This document shows, one piece after another, positions 43,792-55,724 of a stretch of 64,000 nt of DNA; positions within the stretch are counted from its first letter, which is position 1; each line of letters opens with the position of its first letter. The stretch covers positions 23,465 to 87,464 of the forward strand of contig JAAEAF010001499.1 in the NCBI GenBank assembly GCA_011037195.1, in the 5' to 3' direction. The notes beneath the pieces are model-generated. The model ran no database searches and was not told the origin of the DNA. It saw only the letters and a program-made list of their open reading frames with translations. Source of the DNA: Triatoma infestans (Eukaryota > Arthropoda > Insecta > Hemiptera > Reduviidae). A program made the translations under genes and the position numbers.

Positions 43792-44650
43792 TACATCTCC
43801 GGTAAAACCTCAAAAATTTGACCTTCGTATTCTCTCACACTAAGAGAAAGAAAAATTATATTTTAAATTAAATGAATTAAAAGTTAAGCTATATATATAT
43901 ATAATATCCAACATAATTTGGTAAAGTTGTGTATATTAATATAAAAATTCCAAGCTCTCCTCAGAATCTTTAGTTAAGGGTAAAAACGTAATAAGAAGTT
44001 GGAAGGAAAATTGTGAGCAAGTATATATATATATATTCGTGCATGTGTGTGTGTGTGTGTGTCCTTTATTAACGATTAATAACTCGGCTAAGCCTTGTCT
44101 CTAATTAAGGTAGCCGTGCCTTCGTCGTCTTGCGTCTGACATGGACATAGGGGTGGTCAGTACGTGAGACGTTGGTCCCTCGGGGGCGGCAACTTTTATT
44201 ACACCAAGACTACAAGCTCCTTTCCTCTGTAGTCTGAAACCTGTCTCTCTCTCTTACTCACCGTCCATCCTGGTGGCTATCAGGGTATGGGGGCGTTGAA
44301 CTACAACCATCACACATCGGTGGCTACTGTAGGCTGAACAACACATGTACACTATACACATTGATAAAACTACATTAGGACTATACTGTGTTCAGCACCC
44401 ACAAGAGATATACACACACACACATACACACAGTAATACTGTAATAACATTAACCAAAGAGAATTCCCCGGTCTTCCTAATATATTTCTATCTTAATTTT
44501 AACATCACTTAATAATGTATTTAAGTGAGACTGGTATTTTTGTTAATTATTTCCTGAATGAAGAAATAATATTAACAAAGTTTGTATGGGTAATTGAAGT
44601 TATTAAAATTTTATTTTTAACTGAATTGAAATTTGTTTAACAAAAAAGAG
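43792..44650. other. Non-coding stretch, possible LTR fragment
   Basis: No gene is seen. GACTATACTGTGTTCAGCACC near 44380 weakly recalls the ATTATACAGTGTTCAG end of the LTR-like sequences, and GC-richer sequence from 44090 to 44300 supports some inserted element. A GT tract lies at 44045-44062. Confidence 0.35.
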
Positions 44651-44652
44651 AT

Positions 44653-44886
44653 ATCGGAGACATTTTACTTGGTCGCCTGCTTCATTTTGTGATCATCGAC
44701 CCGGTTACGGTGTGTAAACTGAATTTGTTCTGTGCAAGTCTGTGTTGTCACACTGTCTGAAAAGCGCATCCTGAAGATGGGCGAACGCCCAAAATCGGTC
44801 GATGACCACAAAATGAAGCAGGCTACCACGAAAAATGTCTCTGATGCTTTCCAGCTCTGCCGAACCAACCATCACAACAATAATAG
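44653..44886 (+). mobile_element. Penelope-like repeat, copy 4, with inverted arm
   Basis: The plus-strand repeat from about 44712 runs TGTGTAAACTGAATTTG, TGTTGTCACACTGTCTGAAA, then a hammerhead-like motif, and ends CCAACCATCACAACAA. It is preceded by a partial inverted copy (44653-44711) whose junction lies at the CCGTAACCGG word of the ribozyme core, the same relative point as in copy 3. Confidence 0.65.
44766..44806 (+). ncRNA. Hammerhead-like motif, class 1 (damaged)
   Basis: Stem I CATC/GATG, core CTGAAGA and stem II GGGC-GAAC-GCCC are intact, but the conserved GAAAC reads AAAAT, so catalysis is unlikely. Confidence 0.5.
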
Positions 44887-45086
44887 CTACTAGTTTGCAC
44901 TTCACTCTGGCGGCTTCATTATTTACCTTCACAATAGCAAAATTTTCTGCTCCGATTTAGACGGCCACGCAGCGAATGTCGCCTTAAGGCACGCTCACCC
45001 TCTCCTAACCGACCAATCCAATCGTAATTAAATGAGTGGCGTTAAGTTCGCCACACGATTTGCTTGTAAATGATTTAAACTTCTAG

Positions 45087-45930
45087 TTACTTTCTATCTT
45101 ACTAGTAGCAGTGAAAGGAAGTTTTGTGATCGTGCCAGATTTTCGAAATTGAATTTTTACCGGAAATAAAGGTTTTGAAGAGCCCTGAGCCCAAAAATGT
45201 GGATTTAGAAAATGTTTTGTGTGTGTGTGTGTGTGTGTGTGAAAAGAATATCTCAAAAACGGAAAGTTGTTAGCAGCTTAAATTTGGTATTCCGATTAGG
45301 TTACTATCACCGCATAAGACACGAATATTTCGGCGAATATCCATCAACCGGATGTACTATTTTACTGAATTTTTTTTTCACTTTTTGTAATTTCCTCGAA
45401 AACAGTTTCAGCGATTTCCTGTAAATATAAATATTAGCTACACATACTGAGAGCTAAAGCTTTTATTTGCATCATTTTCTGAGAAATTCATTTAAGGAAA
45501 TCTTTGGTAAGGGGGGGGGGGGTTATGTTTTCATTTAATGTACTTTTTCACTTCAGCAAAGTGCTATACAATTCTGCCATCTAAATAATAATAATTAGAA
45601 TTACATAAAACAAAAAAAAAGTATAGTAAAGTAATGCCTATTTTTTCAGGCGGGCTTAACGTCCAACTACCAACTTACCTAACTACCAAATTAGGTGTCG
45701 TGGATGGGCGCGAAAGCACCTACTTTACTGTTAACATTTTTCATACCAATATAAAATATAGCAGTTATACGCGGGACTCGAACTGGGATCCTCCCACTTA
45801 CAAGTCCATGCTCATAACCGCTACACCAACATCCGCCCCATTAGAATTACATAAGTTGCCCAAATTCCCGGTTTAATGAAAATCGGTTGACTGGAATTAC
45901 TACTTTACTGGAGAAATAACCTTGTTTTCA
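45087..45930 (+). repeat. ~1-kb repeat family, copy J, split by a SINE
   Basis: Head TTACTTTCTATCTTACTAG, GATTTTCGAAATTGAATTTT, a (GT)n block at 45219-45240, AATATCTCAAAAACG, and unit words up to 45608; it resumes at 45840 with AAATTCCCGGTTTAATGAAA and fades near 45930. Diverged compared with copies B and H. Confidence 0.7.
45609..45839 (-). mobile_element. tRNA-derived SINE, family 2, with 15-bp target-site duplication
   Basis: On the minus strand the 5' end GGGGCGGATGTTGGTGTAGC contains an A-box, followed at tRNA spacing by a B-box AGTTCGAGTCCC. The body ends in a T-rich 3' tail. ATTAGAATTACATAA occurs on both sides (45594-45608 and 45840-45854), a 15-bp target-site duplication. The tRNA-like part is well preserved. 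Because it carries an added body and a target-site duplication it is a SINE, not a tRNA gene. Confidence 0.85.
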
Positions 45931-45975
45931 ATAACCGATTTTGGCCAGCACCTGTAATATTGCAATGTTTCTTCT

Positions 45976-46330
45976 TCAAGTACGTCTTGCTGGACTAAGA
46001 GAGCCTGATGGATAATTCGTGTGAAATAGTTGTGCCTCGACGAATATTCTGTGCTTGCCAATACCCTTCGCATCCTCTACTGCATGTTGTATTGATTCAG
46101 CAGCGGTTCCACATAGTCGACATTTATTGGAGGTATCTGACTCACCATTAACGTGCTTACGGATCCCCTTGTTGCGATTACTTGGCCTTGCAAGGCAATG
46201 ACAGTCTTCAGTTTCCCCATTTTTGAGCCATTGCATTGAACACTCTTTACTTTTTCATCAGAGTTCAAGGCATCGAAGTGCTTAATATTAAGCGCTTTTG
46301 CACTTCATTCAGCTATCCGATCCGCACTTT
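45976..46330 (-). pseudogene. Non-LTR retrotransposon C-terminal zinc-knuckle fragment
   Basis: The minus-strand frame includes KCRLCGTAAESIQHAV, a C-x2-C-x8-H arrangement whose fourth ligand (Cys) is lost, preceded by RNKGIRKHVNGESDTS. Similar C-termini occur in R4-like and related non-LTR ORFs, but this is a different family from 4832-5866. The upstream part on the minus strand is only weakly recognisable. Confidence 0.55.
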
Positions 46331-47395
46331 AAGTTATTGTTATATTTCTTTCAGCAATCATGTCCAGTGCCGTGAATCTCTTGTCTTGCCGTCTTATCGT
46401 CTCCAGTAGTGTGAATTTTGTCTCTTCAAAATAAACTCGTAGTAATAATTTATAATCACGTTTCTCTTCATATACAACACGTTAATTACTAAAATTAAAA
46501 TGCAAATCATTATTTGTATTAATTTTTATGTGTAATTAGAATTATGGTTAAAAATTTACAAAGAGGAAACGTAGAAAGAATTAACTAGTGAAGTTAATTT
46601 AGAAAAATTAGCACACTTTAGTTGAACTTATGAAGGGTTGGAATAGCTTGATTAACTCAACTTAGGTGTGTTCGAAGGTGTACTCGGCAAGGTGAGGAGT
46701 GTTGGTAAGTAGTTCTGATAACGTTGGTAATCAAGGAGAAACTGAGCGGTGAGTGGAGTTTAACTCCTTAATACTGTACCGCTCTTAGAGAGCGCCATTG
46801 TTAATTAACTCCTAAATGAGTACAGACCCTTAGGGTAGAACTGCCTCGCCTAGAATACACCCAACCATTGCGGTTTTCAACGATTAGACTGGTTTTTGAG
46901 GTTAAAAGAGAACCTCTCCACCGCCATCAGACTGGTGTGTAAAACAGTTGGAGAGAAATTGAGAGACAGTGTGCAAGGAGAGAAGGAAAGCCTTGTTAAG
47001 GAACGAGGTTAATTTGGGTCTTTCTTTTTACACCGGATGGAAGGAGAAAATTAGAAATATAACACCAATTCCACCCACACAACTAATTCAACCTTTTAAT
47101 GAAAACAAGATTTTTTTTTTTCCTTTTCTCCTTTTAATATATAAAATTATATATGTATACACTTGTATATTATATATTACTTATTTTGTAAATAAATAAA
47201 ACCTTGCACTTCGCATAAACTGTAATTGAAAAGTTCTATATTACAACAATAAAGTATTAATGATTGAAATATATAAACATATGATTATTTGTAACAAATG
47301 CCTTTTGGTATCAAAATAGATTAATGAAATATTATTAAATAAAAAACTTAAATTAAATCATATGTTTTGGTGTTCGTTACGACCGCTGTATTCAA
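46331..47395. other. AT-rich non-coding stretch
   Basis: No gene is supported. A GC-richer part around 46660-46960 looks like inserted sequence of unknown family. The open frame at 46969-47199 has no motif. Confidence 0.4.
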
Positions 47396-47476
47396 TGTTG
47401 TAAAATAGATGTTGAGGTTCGGTCATAATTTAAAAAGGGTTTTTTATGACCGAACCTCAACATCTATTTTACAACA
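47396..47476. repeat. Perfect 33-bp hairpin
   Basis: Arms 47396-47428 and 47444-47476 are perfectly complementary over 33 bp, with a 15-nt A/T-rich loop containing GGG. A 10-bp word AAATCATATG occurs at 47355-47364 and 47480-47489, on both sides of the hairpin, and might be a target-site duplication. Confidence 0.95.
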
Positions 47477-47489
47477 TAAAAATCATATG

Positions 47490-50400
47490 GTTTATAACAT
47501 TTATAACTCTTGAAAAGAAAAATTATGCTGTAAATCAATCTGGTGGATGAGAGACGCATATAGATATTTTAATTCTATCTTCTGTAGTTTTTCTTCCGGT
47601 TCTCTTGATTGTAGTTCAGACAGGTCTAAATCGAATTTGATTAGTGTGCCTTTTCTTGAGATTGCCTTTGTAATGACATGGAAAGTCATATCAATATCAA
47701 AGTGGTTCCAGCCAGCTGCTATCTTAACAAAGGATGGCAGCAATAAAAGAGCAATTTATAACCAGCGACCTAGCAGGCCGCCGTCTTCAAGACAATGCCG
47801 GCCAAACAAACAACAAAGCCCTTTTCAATACTTTACATCTAAGCAAGCATCGATAAGTTTGGCCACTGACCTAAATAAGGTCAGCAAACTACGAAGGTCG
47901 CACAAGGTCGCACACTAGGACAGATGTCTTGGTGTGAGTGTGGCCAACACCGATATATAAACTCTATCATATACAACGAGAGGATTATATCATATACGAC
48001 TATCGTCGCTATATACACGAGCAGCAGTTTACGCGTCTATACACAGTTTTATTTAAACTTACTATCCTTGAGTTGTGCATCTTAGTTCGTTATTTCATCA
48101 GTCTAATTTATTAGTTATTTATCTTCTATTTATTCCTAAGTATTTTGTTATTATTAGTTACCCTTTATTACGTTAAAATTATTGTTAAAATACAGTTTAT
48201 TTTTATAAAATCCGTATTAATAATTCGATGCACTAACTTCCAAAATCTCCAACTAACTTCCGCCCTCTTCAAGACATCTACTACATCAGAATCACATCAA
48301 ACGATTCCATTACACCTTCTACTTGATAGTGTAGTGAAGTTGTCCCTTTTTGCTTACTATTGTACTAAGTATCCAATTCTGTGTTCTTTATTGTACTTCT
48401 GATTGTAGTTGTTGTCCCGGGTGAAACATTCTGTCCTTGAAGAGGAGATTGTCCTTTCAAATGCGTGTCTCCATATCTGATTGAATTCCTGGGCGGCTGA
48501 TAGTTAAGTATGTCTGTAATTATCAGAACATAACCTCACCACTCTAACTTCTTCCTGCCAGTCTTCCACCATGACAGCATTCAATGATATCAATGATCTA
48601 AGCCTGAAAAATAGTGACCTCTAAAGTCAAAGATCTTCCTCTTTCTTCAGCTTCTGCAGCTAAGCTGCTTCTCCTGGATTTCTGTGTGGAGTCATCAGAT
48701 TAACAGCAAATAATGCCACTACTTACCACCATTAACTCTTTAAGGGTGTTTTGCCCCATATTATTAATATAGATTTTATAACCTCTATTGGACTCACATT
48801 TCTTGCTCGTCACGCTTGTATAGAGTTTGTGCAACTATTGCACTTAAATTAGCTAGCGCGCCATTGATAAATTTCTGGCTTAATACATGCCTCCAGCGAC
48901 CTGTTTATTATCACACATGTAGAGAATGGCACCTTGGAAAATCTCCTTAAGAATGGTACTGCTGTTTTAGTTAGTAAAATTGGTAGAAGCACCAAACGAA
49001 TAGCTTTTAGTCTTTTTTTTTTTTTTAGTTGCTTATCCAAAGTTCTCGAATTCCCCAGTTTTTTAGGATCAAATTTATTCTATTTATGTGATGAATAAAA
49101 TGCAGATATATAAGTTACGTATGAAAAAGTGACAAGTATAATGAAGTAAGCAATTCGATAAAAAATTGAAGTGGTTACTAAACGATTTTAAAATAAATTA
49201 AGAAAAAATATATGTTCATCAATCACTAAATGACCATTGTTAAAGTTAGTTTTCAGATATTATAACAATTCTTGTTAATTCTATATGAGGAGGAGGTGGC
49301 AATAGAGTTAGTTATTCTGACCAAAAAATCCCAACAAGTATCACTGGTTGTAAATACATAGAATTTAATGTGTGAATAGCAAACAATGTGTAAATTTGAG
49401 TGAGCATGTATGATGGTTGAGCTGTGGGTATAGCTCGATAACTTAGTTGTGATACCTAAACGGCTGTTAAGCACCGCCCATTGCCAAAGCTTTCTAATCA
49501 CTGTGGCGTCCTTTAACTCCGCCCACAGTTTCATAACTAAGTTGCCGAACTATATAGTTGCGCATTTCATCTACTTCTACAGGCTCTCTCTTTGTGCAGT
49601 GAGTGTGTGATTGTTAAGAAATGTCAATGTGAATGTTCGTATTGTTAGTCTAGGTGCCCTCCAGGATTCCTGAACAACTCGCTAGTCTCTTCCGCTTGTG
49701 GGTTAAATAATTTATTATTTTGAATATTTCATTTCAAATGGGCGAGATTATAAGATTTGCATTTGATTATTTGAATTTATTATTAAGTATATAATTTTGT
49801 GCCTTGTACCTTATTTGAAGAGCTTCATTTAACTGTTATAGTTCTTAGCAAAAGTACAGTATCTTAATTAGATATTATAAAGAAAAGAGCAATATAGAGT
49901 GATTATTTACAATTACCTTGCTATACAATAACTCATTAATACAAAGGTGTAATATATATTATTTAATATATGTATACGTTTATTAGTAGACACATGCGCA
50001 GTACCATAAAGTCAATATTAAACAACACACTAATACCAAACGTCTCTCTCATACACTCTCTTTCTCTCTTTCTTTATATATATATATATTTATCGCTACA
50101 GGTTGTTTGATAGCTAATTTAATTCATCTGATTTTCTCGCATGAAATTTGATTTATTAAACGCTATAGTAACACGAACATAGTACGCTAGTGAATAATAT
50201 CTTTAAAAAAAAAAAAAGAAAAGATAATAATAATAATTTTTAAACATTAATTTACATATACATTATGAGTGGGTCAAGTGTTATGCATGACTAATTACTA
50301 AAGACACAAGGTGTACATGAATCATCCAAAAGGAACAGAATGTACAAGAGAGTGCCGTGTCCAAGGCGAGATGAGATATGAGCCATGCTGTGGTTTGCAT

Positions 50401-51338
50401 GTTGTAGTGTGGTCTCGCCATCATAAAACAAATTCACACCTACGCTTACCAGTCTTTGCCTCTAACTTCCTCACCATCTTCTTCCTTCTCATTCTCTCTC
50501 TTTCACGCTCTTACTCTCTCTTCTTTTCATACAGAAACATATATATATACGTACAAACACATATAAACACAAACATACGCTCTCTAACTCTTTCATTTTA
50601 AAGTGAAATCCTTCGTAGCAATTCAATTCTCATATTGTGTTTATAGTTGTAAACTTGGTTCTCCACCATCCCATACTGTTTGGAATGCTCTTGTTTATAG
50701 ATAAATCTTTAAAATTATGACCATCTTGTATATTTAGATTAACATTAATCAGGGCACCATATTGCACTTATTTCAATATCATTTCTATGTATCTCTTTTA
50801 TGTATATGTATGTACTTCTTTAACTTTTATTGTTATTATTATTTATTACTTTGAATTAATATTCAACTTTTCAACTTTCATTATATTAATAAATTTATTC
50901 ATTTAAATTTTTTTCAGTAATGTTATTTGAAAAAAAATCCTATTCGATGTTTTGTAAATTCAGAATAAATTTTAGTTAATTTATTTTTAAAAAAATATCT
51001 TTTATATGTATATAAAGATAAATTCAAATTTAATACTTTCAGATTTAATAAAAGAATCTAAGCCTGAATCCAATATATGAAGAACTTGACGCGATATCTT
51101 AGAAAGGAAGATATTCAAGAAATCCATCATTAGAACCTGGATACGAATTGAGGACTTAATGTTATTATATATCGATTTTCGAAATAATTTTCCTCAATTC
51201 CCTATTTGTATTTCTTTCTTCTACATACTACAATCATTTGTGCCTGTGTTGTTCCTAACTTTCAAAAGCTTTTTAAATTTAAAATTATCGATTATCAAGT
51301 ATCAATTATCAGCCTTGCTATGGCCTATTTCTTTCTTT
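47490..51338. other. Long AT-rich non-coding stretch
   Basis: No gene is supported. The frames at 47501-47743 (minus) and 47547-47918 (plus) overlap on opposite strands and neither has a known domain. Around 47935-48140 a TATA-like CCGATATATAAACTC followed by repeated TATACGAC/TATACACGAGC words resembles an LTR promoter, but no second copy is present. Short TA/CT microsatellites lie near 50046-50092. Confidence 0.4.
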
Positions 51339-51340
51339 CC

Positions 51341-51540
51341 TTTTTTTTAATTTAAGGCTCGTCAACATCTAAGATCATGGCGCCCGGAGCCTTCTCAGTG
51401 CACTGCCAGACTCCGGACAGTGTTCTCTCGTTACAGACAACACTGTCCATCACGCTGTAGAGGCTCCTAGGAAGAAAAATTATAAGGGTGGCACAACTGG
51501 ACTCGAACCCGGGTCTTCCGCGTTCGAACCACTTAGCTAT
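51341..51540 (-). mobile_element. tRNA-derived SINE, family 1, copy 3
   Basis: Minus strand: a tRNA-like start with B-box CGGGTTCGAGTCC, then the body (CTTCCTAGGAGCCTCTACAG, TGTAACGAGAGAACACTGTC, GGCAGTGCACTGAGAAGG) and CTTAAATT before an A tail. CTATTTCTTTC and CTATTCCTTTC lie on the two sides and may be a worn target-site duplication. Confidence 0.85.
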
Positions 51541-51979
51541 TCCTTTCCTTTGCTATAGGCTATTATTGTCAATTTCAATCCGGCATAGTATTTTTTTAAA
51601 GGCATTGACTTATTCTCAATTTCGATATTGTATTTTTATTGAAACAAGTTTTTGCTCTTCAGGGAACGTTTCGTGAAGAAACTTTCACGAAAAGAAGAAA
51701 ATTGATCGCTTTTCCTTGTCTCGCTCTACCACAGTCCATGTCAGAACATTATGATGCGTCTTCTTTGGCCTCACATTTAGGACAGCATCTTCTCCTATGT
51801 AAGATATCAAGTGTCCTTGAAATTAATATTGTGTGTCAAATTCCAGCTATCAAGAAAAAAGCGAAGTTGCAAAAGTCGAATATTCAGTTATCAATTTACC
51901 GGCTTCTCAATCTAAGTATAATGGATGTTAGAGAGAGAAAGGAGATTGAATGGATTTTAGAGAAATAATCTAGATAATA
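51541..51979. other. Non-coding stretch
   Basis: The open frame at 51639-51968 shows no motif and is not supported as a gene. Confidence 0.35.
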
Positions 51980-52270
51980 ACTGAACACTGTATAATGAAT
52001 AGAACACACAAATTGCAAGGACTTTACAGTAAAATAGTTAGGCAGGGTAGCGTGTAAAATATAAAGAGACAGACTGGCTGAGTAATGAGAAGGCAGTAGA
52101 TAGGTTGCTGACTGGTTGTCTGTTATAAAACTGGTCGTAAACTCATCCTGAACTTTTCAACTGTCACTCATTATATATGAATCGAACTGTCCCTTCCTAG
52201 TCTGGCCTAGGTGGGGAGTAAATAAGTTTTGATTCATTTAATGTGTGCTTCTCGCTCTTCGGATCCTATG
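51980..52270 (-). mobile_element. Solo-LTR-like sequence
   Basis: Minus-strand counterpart of the LTR-like sequence at 5893-6175: ATAGGATCCGAAGAGCG, CCAGTCAGCAACC, CTCAGCCAGTCTGTCTC, then a TATA-like TTTATATTTTAC and CATTATACAGTGTTCAG in the same order. Internal element sequence is missing. Confidence 0.6.
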
Positions 52271-54074
52271 AATCTTTAGAAAGCAATATAGTACACATGT
52301 ATACTAATAAAAATATAGTACACAAGTATACTAATAATCCAAAATCTTTCTCATATTTCATGTCTTCTTGATCGACAGTATTGGTGACCTGTACCTATAA
52401 GCAGAGCTTATGTCTCAGATAAAATTGTCTCTGACAGGCACCTATATTAGACTATATTATACAATTTTGTGAAGTTTCCATCCATAAACAATTAAAAGGA
52501 GGGCAAAGATTTCAAGAACAACGAAAATAATTTATATAGTAATTTTTATGGTTATGTTAATTTTCATGCTTTCGTTTCGTCAATTACAATTAATAATTAA
52601 CTCTAATTTTATTTATTGTTAAATAAAAAATATGTATTTATTGAACTAATTTGGTTTAGTTAAGTAAATTATTATAGGAATGTCATATTGAGAAACATTC
52701 TGCAATGTTCACTAATGGTGTTGAAGCTTGGAATTTACTATATTGTTTCCCCAAGCATACCAATTTCATGGATAGTTTTCATTAAAAGGAATTTGTCATT
52801 TTCTTATTTGCAAAGCATTAATGGATTAAAGCAGATGGAAAATAATAGTTAATCCTTATTAAGGAATTCACTTATGAATTAAGCACTTCCATGGGACTAG
52901 AATTGATGACTAATCTGCTAACTAGATATAGTCAGCTCAATAGATATATGAATCTTTTGATATAAACTGATAATGAACCAATAATGTTTATATTAATATG
53001 AGTAGCAATGGACATCATGTACTGTTTGAATGGTTGCCTGTAATTGCCACTGATAGTCATGGGAAGGAGTTATGAGCCATCCTAGCTTATGGGAGAATTG
53101 ATTTTCAGCGTTATAAAGGCGAAGAAATTGGATCTTGTTCTTAAAGTTCCATAGTAGAACTTTTGTAGCCTGTCTCCATGTCTCGTAGAGTAACAACACT
53201 GTTATTAAAAATTGCGGAGTGCTTAAAGAAATGACATACAAGAACCAGATATGAAACATGATTGGTTCAGGAAGAGGATTTTTTTTTGTAATTTGAAACA
53301 CTTTGACGAATAACTAATTAAGAAATCTGGAAAAGTTAAAACTAAAACAAAAAAATTAAAGAAAAAAATAAGAATTTAATCAATCAGCTAAATAATAATA
53401 ATAGTAAGATATTATGTAAATTGGTTAATATTTTTTAAAATAAACTTCATAATCTACGAATTAAAATTCAGCTAAATCTGCAAAAGAATTGAGTTATAAA
53501 TCCTGTCAAAATTTCACTACATTAAATTTGAATAATTTAGTCTATTTATTAATCGTTTAAACCAAATTCGGCCCTGTCATTAGTGATCCAATGATATTTC
53601 TATTAGTGAATGTTGAAATTTTTAAGATAGAAATTAAAAAAAATTTGCATATTCAGACAATGCATGATAATTAATTCCTTTTTCAATATAGTTATTAATA
53701 TTTTGCATATAATACATAATACATTCATAAAATATATTTATAAACATATACATAAAAGGATCGGTTCATAATATAGATTGTATAAATGATTAATACCAGA
53801 GTGTGTAATGAAATGAGTGAGAGATATGTATAGCTTGCTAGGTGTGTCCCTGGGTTATACAGTCCAAGTTTACAGGAGTAGTAAACTCCCCTGCTGGGGT
53901 TGGCTCACGACTTCTTCTTAATCTACATACATAAGAGATCTCATTTAATTAGTCCCAGATCTCATACTGATATTACCAGTCCAGCGTTATACGCCATCCA
54001 ACTCGGTCCATACTCCTTAATGAATCTTTCTTTTCTGTATGCATATATATATATATATATCCACTGTATGCGCG

Positions 54075-54108
<34 letters not shown>

Positions 54109-54264
54109 ATACTATATCCTTTTCTTCCTGTCATACATTAATATTTATTGTTATTAATCTACATGACAATCTATCTATACAGATCTGTATTTACATTATT
54201 AGTATTATTATTATTATTTTTTAATTTGGTTGCAACAAGTTCAGTGGTTATTATTATCCCTATT
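52271..54264. other. AT-rich non-coding stretch
   Basis: No gene recognised; the minus frame at 52993-53301 has no motif. There is a TA tract at 54042-54060 followed by a (CG)n/(CA)n microsatellite at 54069-54108. Confidence 0.45.
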
Positions 54265-54267
54265 ATT

Positions 54268-54270
54268 ATC

Positions 54271-54306
<36 letters not shown>

Positions 54307-54345
54307 CATAAATAATAATAATAATAATAATATTAGATATTATTA
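54268..54345. repeat. (AAT)n microsatellite
   Basis: About 25 AAT units with two interruptions. Confidence 0.9.
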
Positions 54346-54895
54346 TTAGTGGACAACAAAAAGTAAGATTGGATTCTATATAAATGATAAATTTTAACAA
54401 AATGTCAAATCACATTTACCCTAGATTTGAGTTCCATTTGGAGATTATTAAGAATGAAGTGATTATTGGGTCAATCGGTGATTGTAGGCAAAAATGTTAG
54501 AATATATTTTGGTGTTGTTTTGTATATCCATAATCTTTAGGCAGTTTTATAAAAGATGGCTAGCTATGAATAGGTGTGAGAGATTGCTTACACCTTGATT
54601 ATAATCCCATTCTGCTTTCAATTACTGTGCGTCTTCAGCGAGCTTGATCTGATGGGGCAAATAATTAAAGAAAACTTAATTCTGTAGTTTATCAATAAGC
54701 AAAATAATTGGCTATTTAATTCTTCACAGTTCTTTGTTTTTCCTTCAGATGCTCATCCGGAAAATGTGTAATTTGTAATTTATAGATTATTATCCTTCGC
54801 AATGATAGATGGGGGGGGGAGATGATAATAGTAGTAGAGGGGGATAGATTAGATAATCTTAGGATTGGCTATCCTATTTCCACATCAGCCTGCAC
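54346..54895. other. Non-coding stretch
   Basis: AT-rich; nothing recognised apart from a G run near 54813. Confidence 0.4.
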
Positions 54896-54899
54896 TTAC

Positions 54900-55720
54900 T
54901 CACAGTATTCTTCAGTTTTGATTCATTCATCAGATTTAGTCAAGCAATAGACGTCTGTGGCAATTTTGGGTTTTTCTTCTTCCAGAAGTTAAAATAGCGC
55001 CGCTCTGTCAGTCACAACATATTCTGCGAAATCTACAGAGGCTATTACTTGCACATATGCTATTTATGTTAGGAGAAGACTTAACATTCTTACAGTCGGT
55101 CAGAGTAGAATTCTTCTGCGTACCCGGACACGCAGTTATAGAGGGCAATGAGGTAGCGGACGAATTAGCTAAGGTTGAATCCACATTACTATTTTGTGGT
55201 CCTGAGTCAGCAACAGCCATCACTAAGCAATTTTGTGCTAGAGAAGTTAAATAATAAAGGAAAAGGGAATTAGCGAGGTGCTGAAGGGACGCGAAATGGT
55301 GCCTCCAGGTTAAAGATTTATTCCTCCAGGAATAGTTTTAGGATAAAAGATATTAGACAGGGGAAAATGACGTATCTTCTCTCCCTGAGTAAGAGACAAT
55401 TTTGGGTTCTAGTGAGTGTAAAGCCTGGAGGCGCTTGGTTGGTCAGACATTTACACAAAATAGGGAAGATGACTAGCCCTTTGTGTCGGGATTGCGTCGA
55501 TGGAGTGGGGAAACGGTGTATCACTACCTATGTCAGAGTTCTTGTTTCACCAATCTAGGTTGCGTATATCCGGGGGGGCAACAATCTCAAGAGTTTGCTT
55601 AGTGGAGTTGGAGTTTAGGGATATTGTTGTTAGGTGATTTTTTTATCTGGGGAAATAGGAGCCATAACGGCTTATGTCCAGTGCCTTCTGGCACCCACCA
55701 TTAATAATAGTTTGGTGTAA
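54900..55720 (+). pseudogene. Non-LTR retrotransposon: RNase H end and zinc-knuckle tail
   Basis: VRVEFFCVPGHAVIEGNEVADELAK is cut here into two recognisable parts: CVPGHAVIEGNEVADELAK, the RNase H signature, and then FCGPESATAIT, typical of the segment after it. Downstream, SLSKRQFWVLVSV and VRHLHKIGKMTSPLCRDC match the zinc-knuckle region of R1/Jockey/LOA-type elements, with stops between them. A conserved-looking 3' segment (GGCTTATGTCCAGTGCC) and ATTAATAATAG follow. It resembles the LOA/R1-like element at 57384-63211 in domain order but is a different family. Confidence 0.7.
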
Positions 55721-55724
55721 TCTT

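Noticed and set aside
45760..45840. A functional tRNA gene on the minus strand
   Set aside because: A- and B-boxes are present, but the sequence continues into a SINE body and is bounded by a 15-bp target-site duplication.
47501..47918. Overlapping open frames of 80 (minus) and 123 (plus) residues
   Set aside because: Neither shows a recognisable domain, they overlap on opposite strands, and no splice or expression evidence can be read from sequence.
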